DNA of 64,000 nt from Phycisphaerae bacterium (GTDB taxonomy: Bacteria > Planctomycetota > Phycisphaerae > UBA1845 > UTPLA1). Location of the stretch: assembly GCA_019636475.1 (NCBI GenBank), contig JAHBXN010000005.1, positions 338,062-402,061 on the forward strand, given 5' to 3'. Position 1 is the first letter of the stretch. The number at the start of each line of letters is the position of its first letter. This document shows positions 19,294 to 29,104 of this stretch, piece by piece. The notes below the pieces were generated by a model that ran no database searches, was not told the DNA's origin, and saw only the letters and a list, made by a program, of their open reading frames with translations. The translations under genes were made by a program, and so were the position numbers.

Positions 19294-20480
19294 TGACGAT
19301 CGTCGGCGCGCGACCTCAATTCGTGAAGGCGGCGGCGGTCAGCCGAGCCATCGCGCGTCACAACGCCGCGCCGGATTGTCCGTGCCCGTTGTCCGAGTCG
19401 ATCGTTCATACCGGCCAGCATTACGACTCGAACATGTCCCAGGTTTTCTTTGATGAGCTGGAAATTCCCAGCCCTCGCCACCATCTCGGTGTCGGCTCCG
19501 GCTCTCACGGGCGCCAGACCGCCGCCATGCTGGAACGCATTGAGTCGGTGCTCATGTCGGAACGGCCGGACCGGGTGCTGGTCTATGGCGACACGAACAG
19601 CACGCTGGCCGGCGCGCTGGCAGCCGCAAAGCTGGGGATTCCGATCGCGCATGTCGAGGGGGGACTTCGGAGCTTCGACAAATCGATGCCGGAAGAGGTC
19701 AACCGCGTCGTCACCGATCATCTGAGCGACCTGCTGTTCTGTCCGACGCAGGCATCGGTCCGGAATCTCGCGCGAGAGGGCATCACAACCGGAGTTCATC
19801 AGGTCGGCGATGTCATGCACGACTCGGTCCTCTTTCACGTTGCCCATGCGGAGCGTACGAGCCGCATACGGGAACAGCTCGGCCTTTCTGCGAAACAGTA
19901 CTTTCTCGCGACGGTTCACCGCGCCTGCAACACGGATGACCCGGCGAAACTGAATGCCATCCTCTCGGCGCTTTCGGCCCTGCCGCTGCCAGTCGTGCTT
20001 CCACTGCATCCCCGCACGCGGCAGATCATGAATGATCGTGGAATCACTGCATCCGGCGCTGTTCGCATCACGGAACCCCTGCCTTACCACGACATTCTCG
20101 CCCTGGAGAAGAACGCCCGGGCGATCATGACGGATTCCGGCGGCATGCAGAAGGAGGCATATTTCTTCCGCGTGCCGTGTATCACCCTACGGGAAGAGAC
20201 TGAATGGGTGGAGTTGGTGGCGGCCGGCGCGAATCGGCTGGCCGGTTCGGATGCCGCTCGAATCGCCGAAGCGGTCGAGTGGGCGATGTCATGGCGTCCG
20301 GCGTTGACGTCCGCAGCGGATGTGTATGGAGACGGGAGCGCGGCTTCGCGCATCGTGGAAATCCTGACCAGCGAATCGTTCGCCCGGGCGAGCGGGACTA
20401 AATCGGAAAATCATCAATCACGCGGCGATCAGTCGGCGACCGCCACGCCGCGTCCGTGCATGACGGAGGGTCTGCGATGA
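19272..20480 (+). CDS. wecB: UDP-N-acetylglucosamine 2-epimerase (non-hydrolysing)
   Basis: A 402-residue enzyme that would interconvert UDP-GlcNAc and UDP-ManNAc for polysaccharide synthesis. It has GARPQFVKAAAVSRAI, YGDTNSTLAGALAA (Asp107), AHVEGGLRS (Glu129), PEEVNRVVTDH, VHRACNTDD (His216) and DSGGMQKEAYF. The usual HRxEN segment reads HRACN here: Cys219 replaces the normally conserved Glu. Start ATG 19272 has a strong GAGGGGAG site just upstream, inside the end of the preceding glycosyltransferase gene. The stop overlaps the next start (ATGA at 20477-20480). The C terminus is about 30 residues longer than usual and low in complexity. Confidence 0.93.
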   Translation: MAGSISVMTIVGARPQFVKAAAVSRAIARHNAAPDCPCPLSESIVHTGQHYDSNMSQVFFDELEIPSPRHHLGVGSGSHGRQTAAMLERIESVLMSERPDRVLVYGDTNSTLAGALAAAKLGIPIAHVEGGLRSFDKSMPEEVNRVVTDHLSDLLFCPTQASVRNLAREGITTGVHQVGDVMHDSVLFHVAHAERTSRIREQLGLSAKQYFLATVHRACNTDDPAKLNAILSALSALPLPVVLPLHPRTRQIMNDRGITASGAVRITEPLPYHDILALEKNARAIMTDSGGMQKEAYFFRVPCITLREETEWVELVAAGANRLAGSDAARIAEAVEWAMSWRPALTSAADVYGDGSAASRIVEILTSESFARASGTKSENHQSRGDQSATATPRPCMTEGLR

Positions 20481-21637
20481 ACGGCGGGATCGCGGGAGAA
20501 TCGCCATCGCGAGCGGCTCGGCGCAAGCGGGTCGTGCAATTCGCGACGGTCCATCCGCCTTTTGATATTCGCGTTTTTCATCGCGAATGCAAGACGCTAG
20601 TCAAGGCCGGTTACGATGTTACCTACGTCGTGCCGCATGATCACGACGAAGTCGTCAGCGGCGTACGTATTCGTGCCGTCCGCAAACCCAGAACGCGCTT
20701 TGAGCGCATCTTCATCACGTCATGGAAAGTACTCTTCCGGGCACTGGCGGAGAAAGGTCACATCTATCACTTTCATGATCCGGAGCTGATTCCCGCGGCG
20801 CTAATCATGAAGCTGTTCGGCAAGCGAGTGATTTACGACGCGCACGAGAATACGCCGCAGAATGTGCATTTCAAACCATATATACCGAAGCCGATCCGCT
20901 TCATCGCCGCCTGGGCGACGGAGATGATCGAGCAAGTCGCGATGTTCGCGCTGGACGGCCTGATCGGTGCCACGCCGAAGATCAACAATCGGTTTCCTCC
21001 GAAGAAGGCGGCATTGGTTCAGAATTTTCCAATCAAAGAAGAGATTCTCATTGAACACAACACCCCCATGCGCGATCGGCCCAATCTTCTGATCTACGCG
21101 GGCGAGATCAGCTGGCAGCGCGGTTCGCACCAGTTGGTCAAGGCCATGGCTCTGATTCCCAGGGAACTCAACGCCAAGCTCGTCATCGCGGGCAATTTCG
21201 TGCCGCCCAATCTGATGGACGACCTGAAGAAACTGCCCGGTTGGGATCGTGTGGAGTATCTCGGTTGGCGTCCGCGCCAGGAGATCATCGACCTCTACGG
21301 CAAGTCGCGTGTCGGGCTCGTGGTCCTTATGGCTGAAGCCGTCCACTATACGGTCTCGCAGCCGGCCAAGCTCTACGAATACATGGCGGCGGGACTTCCG
21401 GTTGTGGCGTCCAACTTTGAATACTGGAAAGAGCTGATCACGGGAATCGGCTGCGGCATCCAGGTTAATCCGAGCGACGAACAGGCCATCGCGGATGCGA
21501 TCACGAAGATCCTCCGTGACCCTCAACTCGGCGAAACCATGGGCGCGAACGGCCGCCGCGCCATCGAGGAGAAATTTAATTGGGACGTCGAGAGCCGAAC
21601 GCTTCTGGCGCTGTACGATCGGCTCAGCAAGATGTGA
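20477..21637 (+). CDS. Glycosyltransferase family 4
   Basis: A 386-residue GT-B glycosyltransferase. Its N-terminal domain begins VVQFATVHPPFDIRVFHREC and has HFHDPELIPAALIMK and YDAHENTPQNV. The C-terminal donor domain has YAGEISWQRGSHQLVKAM, then QPAKLYEYMAAGLPVVAS, which holds the second half of the EX7E motif. GGAGGG lies about 7 bases before ATG 20477, and the ATGA overlap with wecB indicates coupling. The acceptor and donor are unknown; with the epimerase next door a ManNAc-derived donor is possible but unproven. Confidence 0.92.
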   Translation: MNGGIAGESPSRAARRKRVVQFATVHPPFDIRVFHRECKTLVKAGYDVTYVVPHDHDEVVSGVRIRAVRKPRTRFERIFITSWKVLFRALAEKGHIYHFHDPELIPAALIMKLFGKRVIYDAHENTPQNVHFKPYIPKPIRFIAAWATEMIEQVAMFALDGLIGATPKINNRFPPKKAALVQNFPIKEEILIEHNTPMRDRPNLLIYAGEISWQRGSHQLVKAMALIPRELNAKLVIAGNFVPPNLMDDLKKLPGWDRVEYLGWRPRQEIIDLYGKSRVGLVVLMAEAVHYTVSQPAKLYEYMAAGLPVVASNFEYWKELITGIGCGIQVNPSDEQAIADAITKILRDPQLGETMGANGRRAIEEKFNWDVESRTLLALYDRLSKM

Positions 21638-21690
21638 CTGCGCGGAACGAGGCAGACGCGCCGGGCGAATGAACCGTCGCAACCGTCATC

Positions 21691-23850
21691 ATGAAACAGG
21701 TACTGCAAAATCTGAAAACCGGCATCGTCGAGCTGGCCGACGTGCCCAGTCCGATGGTGAAGCCGGGCTGTCTGCTGATTCAGTCGCGGGCGTCGCTGAT
21801 CTCCCCGGGAACCGAGCGAATGCTCGTCGAATTCGCCAAGGGTAGCCTCATCGCCAAGGCTCGATCGCAGCCGGAACGGGTGCGGCAGGTGCTCGACAAG
21901 ATCAAGACAGACGGTCTGCTCCCCACGATGGAAGCGGTCTTTTCGCGCCTCGATGAGCCGCAGCCGATGGGGATGTCGAATGTCGGCGTGGTTCTGGAGG
22001 TCGGCGCCGGCGTGGCGGGCTTTCAACCCGGCGATCGCGTCGCGAACAACGGCCTGCACGCGGAGATCGTCTGCGTTCCGAAGAACCTCTGCGCGAAAGT
22101 GCCGGAGAACGTCTCGGATGAAGAAGCGGCTTTCGTTGTCCTCGGTTCGATCGGCCTACAGGGCGTTCGTCTGCTGAATCCGACGCTTGGTGAGACGGTG
22201 GCCGTCATCGGGCTCGGCATGATCGGCCTGCTCACGGCGCAACTGCTGATCGCGCACGGGTGCCGCGTGATCGGCATCGACACGGACGGCAGGCGTCTGG
22301 CGATGGCCCGCGAATTCGGCACGGAGATCGTGGATCTACCCAACGGTGCGGACCCGGTCGCACACGCCAAGGCGCTGTCGCATGGACGGGGCGTCGATGG
22401 TGTCATCATCACGGCATCTTCCAAGAGCCCCGACATCATCCGCCAAGCCGCCCAGATGTGCAGAATGCGCGGGCGGATCGTCCTCGTCGGCGTGGTCGGG
22501 ATGGAACTCGCCCGAACGGATTTCTATCGAAAGGAGCTGACCTTCCAGGTCTCCTGTTCGTATGGACCTGGCCGATATGATTCGACTTATGAGGAACGGG
22601 GACAGGATTATCCACTGGGCTTCGTGCGCTGGACCTCGCAGCGGAACTTCGAAGCGATCATCGACATGCTGTCCGCCGGCCGGCTGCACGTGAAGCCGCT
22701 GATTACGAAGAAGCTGCCGTTTGCTGATGCGGCTGATGCATACAGCGCCTTGACGCAGGATCGCAGCACACTCGGCATGATCCTTGAGTATCCCCGGACC
22801 GAGCCGCCGACACATCGCGTCGTCCGATTGCGCGATCCGGTAACTGGCGGCGTCCCATCGGCTGGCGCGGCCGCCGGATCGGCGGTGATCGGGCTCGTCG
22901 GCGCCGGCAATTTCGCGAAGATGACACTGCTTCCGGCATTGCGCGGCTGTCCGGTGCAACTGCGAACAATTGCCAGCGCGGGCGGCGTCAGCAGCCTGCA
23001 CAATGGCCGGAAGTTCGGATTCGAGAACGTCACGACCGACTACCGCACGATTATCGACGACGCAAGCGTGAACCTCGCGATGATTGTGACGCGACACGAC
23101 ATGCACGCCAGACTGGTGACCGAATTCCTGGATGCCGGCAAGCACGTAATGGTCGAGAAGCCGCTGTGCCTCACACTGGAGGAACTCGAATCCGTGCGCG
23201 CCGCCGCTGAAAGAGCGGCCGGCCGGCAGTTGCTGGTGGGCTTCAATCGGCGCTATTCGCCCCACGCGATCAAAATGCAATCGCTGCTGTCAGGCCGGAG
23301 TGAGCCGATGACAATCAGTGCATTGATCAATGCGGGCGTCATCGCGGCGGACTCATGGACGCAGGACGCGGCGGTGGGCGGAGGCCGGATCATCGGCGAA
23401 GGGTGCCACTGGATTGACCTTATGCGCTTCCTGGTGGGCGCTCCGATCGTCCGGGTGACCGCGACGCGCGTCGGAGAAAGCGCCGGACTGGCCGTGCGGG
23501 ACGACAAGGTTTCCGTCACGCTTTCCTTCGCGGACGGTTCGATCGGCACGCTTCATTACTTCGGCAACGGGCACCGAAGCTATCCGAAGGAGACGATCGA
23601 TGTTTTCTGCGACGGCAAGGTCCTTCGTCTGGACAACTTTCGCCTGCTGACCGGATACGGCTGGAAGGGCTTTTCTAAACTCAAGGTGCGGCGCCAGGAC
23701 AAAGGTCATGCCGAGCAGTTTCGCCGTTTGACAGAAGCGGTTGCGCGTGGCGGCCCTGCGGTGATGCCGTTGTCTGAAATCGAGAATGTAACGCGCGCGT
23801 CGATCGCCGCGGCTGAATCCGCACGCAGTGGAAGCCCGATCGACCTGTAG
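21691..23850 (+). CDS. Bi-domain oxidoreductase: zinc-type dehydrogenase fused to GFO/IDH/MocA
   Basis: A 719-residue fusion. Residues about 1-350 form a medium-chain dehydrogenase (GroES-like part, then Rossmann GLGMIGLLTAQLL). Residues about 395-719 form a GFO/IDH/MocA oxidoreductase with a second Rossmann motif GLVGAGNFAKMTLLPAL and the characteristic MVEKPLCLTLEEL. Such bi-domain enzymes occur in bacterial polysaccharide loci and presumably oxidise or epimerise a nucleotide sugar in two steps; the substrate is not established. The gene lies 53 bases after a glycosyltransferase gene and 16 bases before the next gene, in the same direction. Confidence 0.9.
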   Translation: MKQVLQNLKTGIVELADVPSPMVKPGCLLIQSRASLISPGTERMLVEFAKGSLIAKARSQPERVRQVLDKIKTDGLLPTMEAVFSRLDEPQPMGMSNVGVVLEVGAGVAGFQPGDRVANNGLHAEIVCVPKNLCAKVPENVSDEEAAFVVLGSIGLQGVRLLNPTLGETVAVIGLGMIGLLTAQLLIAHGCRVIGIDTDGRRLAMAREFGTEIVDLPNGADPVAHAKALSHGRGVDGVIITASSKSPDIIRQAAQMCRMRGRIVLVGVVGMELARTDFYRKELTFQVSCSYGPGRYDSTYEERGQDYPLGFVRWTSQRNFEAIIDMLSAGRLHVKPLITKKLPFADAADAYSALTQDRSTLGMILEYPRTEPPTHRVVRLRDPVTGGVPSAGAAAGSAVIGLVGAGNFAKMTLLPALRGCPVQLRTIASAGGVSSLHNGRKFGFENVTTDYRTIIDDASVNLAMIVTRHDMHARLVTEFLDAGKHVMVEKPLCLTLEELESVRAAAERAAGRQLLVGFNRRYSPHAIKMQSLLSGRSEPMTISALINAGVIAADSWTQDAAVGGGRIIGEGCHWIDLMRFLVGAPIVRVTATRVGESAGLAVRDDKVSVTLSFADGSIGTLHYFGNGHRSYPKETIDVFCDGKVLRLDNFRLLTGYGWKGFSKLKVRRQDKGHAEQFRRLTEAVARGGPAVMPLSEIENVTRASIAAAESARSGSPIDL

Positions 23851-23866
23851 CCTTCTCACGTGGACC

Positions 23867-24925
23867 ATGACAGAACTGCCTGAAGGAATCGAATTGCAGC
23901 CGCGCAGCAGCTGTCCCGGCAGAGTTGTTCTGGCCGAGCCTGATGGTTCCTTCTATCTCGGCCGCAACTATGAGATCCATCGCTCAACCGACGGCGGAAT
24001 GACCTGGCATTTCGAGACGAGAATGCCGCGCACCTGGCAGCGATGGATGATCGAGCGATCGAGACTGACCTGCCGGGCATTTCGACACGAGGTCCGGGCG
24101 ATGGCCCGGCTTTCGGACGGGTCGTACATCGCCGCCAGCAAGAAGGGCGTCTATTGTGCCGAGCCGGGCCAGCAACTCATGACGCCGGCGCGGGTGGAGA
24201 TCGTCGATTTTCTCAAGCCGCCGATGATGTTCTGCGTCGGCCCAGGTGCCCGGGTGCTCTGGGGTGAGTACAACACGACCAATCGCGACCGACCGGAGGT
24301 GCGAATCTACGCATCCGACGACCGCGGCCGTTCGTACCATGTGTCCTACGTCTTTCCACCAAATGAGATTCGACATGTGCACAACATTCTCCACGATCGT
24401 TCCGGCGGGCACTACTGGGTGCTGACGGGCGATCATCGACACGAGCCGGGATTCGGTCGACTCTCGGAGGATCTGAAATCGTTTGAGTGGCTGGTCCGGG
24501 GCAAGCAGGACTACCGCGCGGTCTGCGTATTCGATATGGGGGATCATTTCATCTACGGTACCGACACGGAGAACGAGACGAACCATGTCGTGCGGCTCGA
24601 CAAGCAAACAGGCAGACTCGAACGCCTCGCACCGCTTGCCGGCAGTTGCATTTACGCATGCCGGTTCGGCCGCGTCCTCGCACTGTCGACGACAGTGGAG
24701 ATATCAAGAGCCAATCCTTCGCGCGAGGCGACGCTTCTATTATCAACCGATGGTGAACGCTGGCAGACCGTTCTCACGGCACGCAAGGACGCGCTGCCGC
24801 AGAAGATTTTTCAATGGGGGTCGATCATTCTGCCGCGCGGCGCAAGCCCAATGGAGCGCGTGATCTACAGTGGACAAGCGCTCCGCGGACTCGACGGAAT
24901 GACCACCGTTGCGGACATCGGATAG
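23867..24925 (+). CDS. BNR/sialidase-like beta-propeller protein of the polysaccharide locus
   Basis: A 352-residue protein with repeated Asp-box-like phrases: IHRSTDGGMTWHFETR, IYASDDRGRSYHVSY, LLSTDGERWQTVLTA. These are features of BNR repeats in sialidases and related six-bladed propellers. No signal peptide is visible, and I cannot locate the Arg triad of a true sialidase with confidence. It is the last gene of the exopolysaccharide cluster. A role in glycan recognition or trimming is possible; the absence of an export signal makes a cytoplasmic or non-classical function equally possible. Confidence 0.7.
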   Translation: MTELPEGIELQPRSSCPGRVVLAEPDGSFYLGRNYEIHRSTDGGMTWHFETRMPRTWQRWMIERSRLTCRAFRHEVRAMARLSDGSYIAASKKGVYCAEPGQQLMTPARVEIVDFLKPPMMFCVGPGARVLWGEYNTTNRDRPEVRIYASDDRGRSYHVSYVFPPNEIRHVHNILHDRSGGHYWVLTGDHRHEPGFGRLSEDLKSFEWLVRGKQDYRAVCVFDMGDHFIYGTDTENETNHVVRLDKQTGRLERLAPLAGSCIYACRFGRVLALSTTVEISRANPSREATLLLSTDGERWQTVLTARKDALPQKIFQWGSIILPRGASPMERVIYSGQALRGLDGMTTVADIG

Positions 24926-25476
24926 ATGGCCCCGCTCGCAAAATACCAGACCGTTTTTGATTTCGTCAGACGCAGGCTGTCATACCCAGCACAACACACA
25001 GCCAGCACAGCAGAGAGATACGACGGAGCCAATGGGCGAATCCTGGCTTCATGGCTTGATCCCTCGGGCAGAAACCCAGATTTGTCGATGCCGATGAACG
25101 CGCCCGAATCCATTCGAGCCGCCGACATCCAAGTCACCGTGATACCCCCCCCCGGCGCCAGCGTCAACGAAATTCGCTAAGAAACCGCGAAATATCGGTT
25201 TAGATCGCGGTTACATGCGCCGCCTCCGACTTCCAATCCTGATTCAATTATCGCAAGTTCAGAATTGAAGCCTCACTCCGGACGTGTTACGCTAATCACT
25301 AGTGTTGGCACATAGTTACGTCTGCCGAGCCCGGATTTTCGGCCCCACCGTACAGGGCGGAGCATGGCACCATCCGTCGGCCTGACCGCTTCGGAATCGA
25401 TCGGCGGCTGTGTGAGACGTAATTCCCGCCGGTCCCCGGCGGACAGTCGGATCCGTGCCTTCCGGAGAACGAGGAA
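24926..25476. other. Intergenic region before the ECF sigma gene
   Basis: This 551-base gap starts right after the polysaccharide locus. A plus-strand frame of 84 codons (24926-25180) begins directly at the previous stop, but it lacks a ribosome binding site and a recognisable fold, so I leave it uncalled. A hairpin AACCGCGA/TCGCGGTT (25183-25212) without a T tract may end the upstream transcript. A run of nine C lies at about 25145-25153. The promoter of the ECF gene must be here. Confidence 0.45.
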
Positions 25477-26055
25477 TTGGAACGCCAAGGCGACCAGGAA
25501 CTGATCGCACGTCTTCATTCCGGCGACCCGTCGGCTGTGAACGAAGTTCGCGCCCGGTACGGGCGTGAGTTGCAGATGTTTTGTCGGCGTATGGTGTATG
25601 ACGAGGTTCTGGCCGAGGACATCGTGCAAGAAGTGATGATGAAGTGCTTCAGCCCCGGCGTCACACCGCCGAGCGGCAGCCTTCGCGGGTGGCTCTACAA
25701 GATCGCCCGCAATCGGTCGATTGACGAGATTCGCAAGATGCGTCCCGACGTGCGAATGTCGGCAATGAAATCGGCCAGCCACATTTGGGACGGCGCCGCG
25801 ATTCCCATCGACCCGGCCACGACGCCCGCGGGCAAGGCGATCAAGGCCGACCGCGCCCGTAGCGTGCAGACAGCGATCGACTCGATGGATGAAGACCTTC
25901 GCGAGGTGGTGATTCTCTACTTCTTCCAGGGACTTCCGCGGCTGGAGGTGGCGGAAGCGATCGGTCTGTCACTCGCGGGAACGAAAGCGCGGCTTTCTCG
26001 CGCGACCCGCCACCTGCGTGAGCAGCTTCATGCGCTGGACGATTCGTCGCTATGA
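25477..26055 (+). CDS. ECF-type RNA polymerase sigma factor
   Basis: A 192-residue sigma-70 family protein with only regions 2 and 4. Region 2 includes YDEVLAEDIVQEVMMKCF and SLRGWLYKIARNRSIDEIRK. Region 4 includes LREVVILYFFQGLPRLEVAE followed by IGLSLAGTKARLSRATRHLR. The start is a TTG at 25477 with GGAG 10 bases upstream. The stop overlaps the kinase start (ATGA), so sigma factor and kinase are translated together. This pairing is typical of planctomycete ECF groups in which the kinase replaces a classical anti-sigma factor. The target promoter is unknown. Confidence 0.9.
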   Translation: MERQGDQELIARLHSGDPSAVNEVRARYGRELQMFCRRMVYDEVLAEDIVQEVMMKCFSPGVTPPSGSLRGWLYKIARNRSIDEIRKMRPDVRMSAMKSASHIWDGAAIPIDPATTPAGKAIKADRARSVQTAIDSMDEDLREVVILYFFQGLPRLEVAEAIGLSLAGTKARLSRATRHLREQLHALDDSSL

Positions 26056-29009
26056 ACTGCCATGCCGTCGAAGAGAGTCTGCTCGATTATCTTGAGGGAC
26101 AACTCGAACCAGCCGCCTCAGAACGCATCCGGGCCCACCTCGACTCCTGTCCGGCCTGCCGACGAGCACACCGCGAAACAAAGGAGCTACTCGACGCGAT
26201 GCACGTTGCCAAGAACGTGCAGGAGCGGACCTACATTCGTGCCGCATCGGCGACACCCAGTCAAACCACGGTCGGGGGCGGCACGTCGCATTCAGATGAC
26301 TGGAAAGCGGGCGCGCGGCTCGGCGACTTCGAGATTATTGAACTGGTCGGCCGTGGCGGCATGGGCGCCGTTTATCGTGCCAGACAGGTGTCGCTCAATC
26401 GAGTTGTGGCCCTGAAGATTCTGCCGTCTCTGGTCGCGGCAAGCGGCGATGCGCTCAGCCGCTTTCAGCGCGAGGCGCAGGCCGCCGCCCGCCTGCATCA
26501 CACTCACATCGTTCCGGTGTATGCCCAGGGGCAGGAAGGAGGGCATTTCTACTATGCGATGGAAATGATTGAGGGTATCGATCTGGGGCGCATAATCCAG
26601 ACTGATCCGTCCCGCCTTTATCAATCATCCGCATCGGCGGACGGTCTCGAGCGAGTCACCAACCGTCACGGTCATTCACAACCGGCTTCAAGTGGAAGTC
26701 CCGCCGCATTTCGCGCCGCGTCACAGCGAGATCACCGCGAGGGGTCGCCCTCGCCATTTACCGCCCCGCCAGGTGGCGCTGGTTCCGATGCCGCATCATT
26801 GACGCATTCCGGCACGACGCGGCAACAGGCCGACTATCGCCGACTCGCACGTCTCATCGCGCAGGTCGCGGATGCTCTGGCTCACGCTCATCGCCACCAT
26901 GTCCTGCACCGCGACATCAAACCGCGCAACCTTCTGCTCGGTGCGGACGGACATTTGCACATCACCGATTTCGGCTTGGCCCGCCTTCTCGACGAACCGA
27001 GCCTGACAATTTCAGGCGAAATGCTCGGGACACCGGCTTACATGTCTCCCGAACAGATCGACGCCGACGGCAGTCACATCGACCACCGCACCGACATCTA
27101 CTCCCTCGGCGTCACGCTATACGAACTGCTTACGGGCGTGCGGCCCTTCGACGGCCCCACGCGTGAGCAGACCATCGCCCGCATCCGCCTTCGAGAGCCC
27201 AAGCCGCCACGCAAGCTCAACCCCTCCATCCCGATCGATCTTGAGACCATCTGCCTGCGTGCGATGGAGAAAGACCCGCGCCGCCGCTACCAGGATGCCC
27301 GCGATCTGGCAGCCGACCTGTTGCGATATGCTTCGGATCGCCCGATCCTCAGCCGTCGCGTCGGTCCATTTGAAAAGACGATCAAATGGGTGCGCCGTCA
27401 TCCGGGGCTAGCCGCGACCATGTCGTTGTCGCTGGCGATCTGCATCGGCGCCACGCTGTGGACGGTTCAGACCTACAAGGCGCGGCGTGACCGATCAGAC
27501 GCGCTGGTGCAGCAGGCTTTCGACGCACTGGTGATCGAAGACTACCGAGATCCTGCGCGGCCGCTGGCACTGCTGGAGCAGGCCGCCGCACTCGGCCCTG
27601 ACCCGACGCGTTTCGCGATTGCGTCAGGCATGTGTCACCTTCTGGACGACACAGCGCGTGCAATCGAACTGTTCCGATCGGCGCTGGCGCGCAACCCGAC
27701 AAACGTTCGCGTGCACTACCTGCTCGCATGGGCCTGCCGGATTGATCAACGCTTCGAGGAATCGAGCACATGGCTGGCCCGGGGTGATTCGCTTGGCGGA
27801 CCCGACGGCGACGCATTTGCACATTTTTTTCGTGGACAGGCCCTTGTCCGCAACAATCCGGATGCCGCCATCCTTGATTTCAAGGCCGCGGTCAGCCTGC
27901 GGGCCTCCTTCTATCAGGCGCTGCTGCACCTGGGTCGCGCACTGAACTATCAGATGTATCACGACCGCAAGCTTGAAAACCTCGGCGTCGTTCGTGACAC
28001 GCTGACGGCAGCCTGCCTGCTCCGAAGCGATACGGCCTATCCGCGGTATCTGCTGTCGATCGCCTTTCGCCTCGCGGCGGAAATCTATCAGGCCGGCGGC
28101 GACACCGAATCAGCGAATCGTTACTTTGATCAGGCCCTTAAGCTTGCCCGCGAGGCCCAGACGGCCGAGCCCACCAGCCCGCGTGGCTACGTCTGCGAAG
28201 CCGAATACTGGGAGGCGATTGGCGACTACCGCAATGCACTCGATGCCCGCGATCGCGGTGAGCGATTTTGTACGACAGCCTTCTCGCGCGTTGAACTCTA
28301 CCAGTATCGCTGGCGCGTCGCCTACTGGCTGGACGATCTCGACCGCGCCCGCGCAGACCTGTCCGCGATGGCGACGATCTGCCCGACCAACGACCCCACC
28401 TATTTCTGGCAGATTCATTTCTTCCCCGCCATGATCATGGCCGATCAGGGGAAACGGACCGACGCGATCAACCACGCGCGACAGTTCGCCGCGATACGAC
28501 CTCAGGACTTCCGCACCACCACTTCGGCGGCGTGCCTATTCCTGGTCCTTGGCGCGCCTGTTGAAGCGACGGATCTGCTCAACGCACGACGCTCGACGAT
28601 CCAATTCGCAGACGTCGCGACAGGTTCCCGTACGACGGAATGGTACAGCGCCGTGTATGACTACCTCCGCGGCGCGACCGACTGGACCACGTTGGAGACG
28701 CTTGCGACGAAGCTGCTTGCCGTTGAAACCGCGGCACCTGTTGCGCCGGATGCCAGGCTTCAGTGGCCGGAAGCCCATTTCTTCCACGCCTGCCGCGAAC
28801 TATCGGCCGGGCATCGGGAAGCCGCTCTGGCGGCCTTCACCGCTTGTGAAGCTACTTACGATATCGAGGACTACTGCTATCTCGCGAAAGTCTTCGTTCG
28901 CAAGATGCAGGCCGATGCAAACTGGCCGCGGTGGCGTCAGATCGGCCGGATCGGCTCCAGCGGCGTCAACGGCGAATTCGCTCGCGAGGGTGTGGACGCC
29001 GGAGATTGA
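26052..29009 (+). CDS. Zinc-finger / Ser-Thr protein kinase / TPR membrane protein
   Basis: A 985-residue protein. Residues 1-45 carry a zinc-binding anti-sigma type finger (His29-x3-Cys33-x2-Cys36). Residues about 93-370 are a protein kinase with P-loop GRGGMGAVY (100-108), Lys122, HRDIKPRN (catalytic Asp288) and DFG 306-308; the motifs are intact. A Ser/Gly-rich insertion of about 70 residues lies in the N-terminal half of the kinase fold, near residues 190-260. A membrane helix follows at about 455-475, then TPR-like repeats to the end. The overlap with the ECF gene suggests that the finger binds the sigma factor while the kinase transmits a signal. The TPR region faces the other side of the membrane. 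Confidence 0.9.
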   Translation: MNCHAVEESLLDYLEGQLEPAASERIRAHLDSCPACRRAHRETKELLDAMHVAKNVQERTYIRAASATPSQTTVGGGTSHSDDWKAGARLGDFEIIELVGRGGMGAVYRARQVSLNRVVALKILPSLVAASGDALSRFQREAQAAARLHHTHIVPVYAQGQEGGHFYYAMEMIEGIDLGRIIQTDPSRLYQSSASADGLERVTNRHGHSQPASSGSPAAFRAASQRDHREGSPSPFTAPPGGAGSDAASLTHSGTTRQQADYRRLARLIAQVADALAHAHRHHVLHRDIKPRNLLLGADGHLHITDFGLARLLDEPSLTISGEMLGTPAYMSPEQIDADGSHIDHRTDIYSLGVTLYELLTGVRPFDGPTREQTIARIRLREPKPPRKLNPSIPIDLETICLRAMEKDPRRRYQDARDLAADLLRYASDRPILSRRVGPFEKTIKWVRRHPGLAATMSLSLAICIGATLWTVQTYKARRDRSDALVQQAFDALVIEDYRDPARPLALLEQAAALGPDPTRFAIASGMCHLLDDTARAIELFRSALARNPTNVRVHYLLAWACRIDQRFEESSTWLARGDSLGGPDGDAFAHFFRGQALVRNNPDAAILDFKAAVSLRASFYQALLHLGRALNYQMYHDRKLENLGVVRDTLTAACLLRSDTAYPRYLLSIAFRLAAEIYQAGGDTESANRYFDQALKLAREAQTAEPTSPRGYVCEAEYWEAIGDYRNALDARDRGERFCTTAFSRVELYQYRWRVAYWLDDLDRARADLSAMATICPTNDPTYFWQIHFFPAMIMADQGKRTDAINHARQFAAIRPQDFRTTTSAACLFLVLGAPVEATDLLNARRSTIQFADVATGSRTTEWYSAVYDYLRGATDWTTLETLATKLLAVETAAPVAPDARLQWPEAHFFHACRELSAGHREAALAAFTACEATYDIEDYCYLAKVFVRKMQADANWPRWRQIGRIGSSGVNGEFAREGVDAGD

Positions 29010-29104
29010 CGCCCCCGGCTCCTGATGGCGATCCCGGCAAATTCCTGCACTGCATTCGCGTTCCTGGCTTCAAACCTGAATGAAGAGCCGGCCCGCGGCC
29101 GACC

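Noticed and set aside
24926..25180. 84-codon frame directly after the propeller gene
   Set aside because: It starts at the previous stop without a ribosome binding site and has no recognisable fold or signal.
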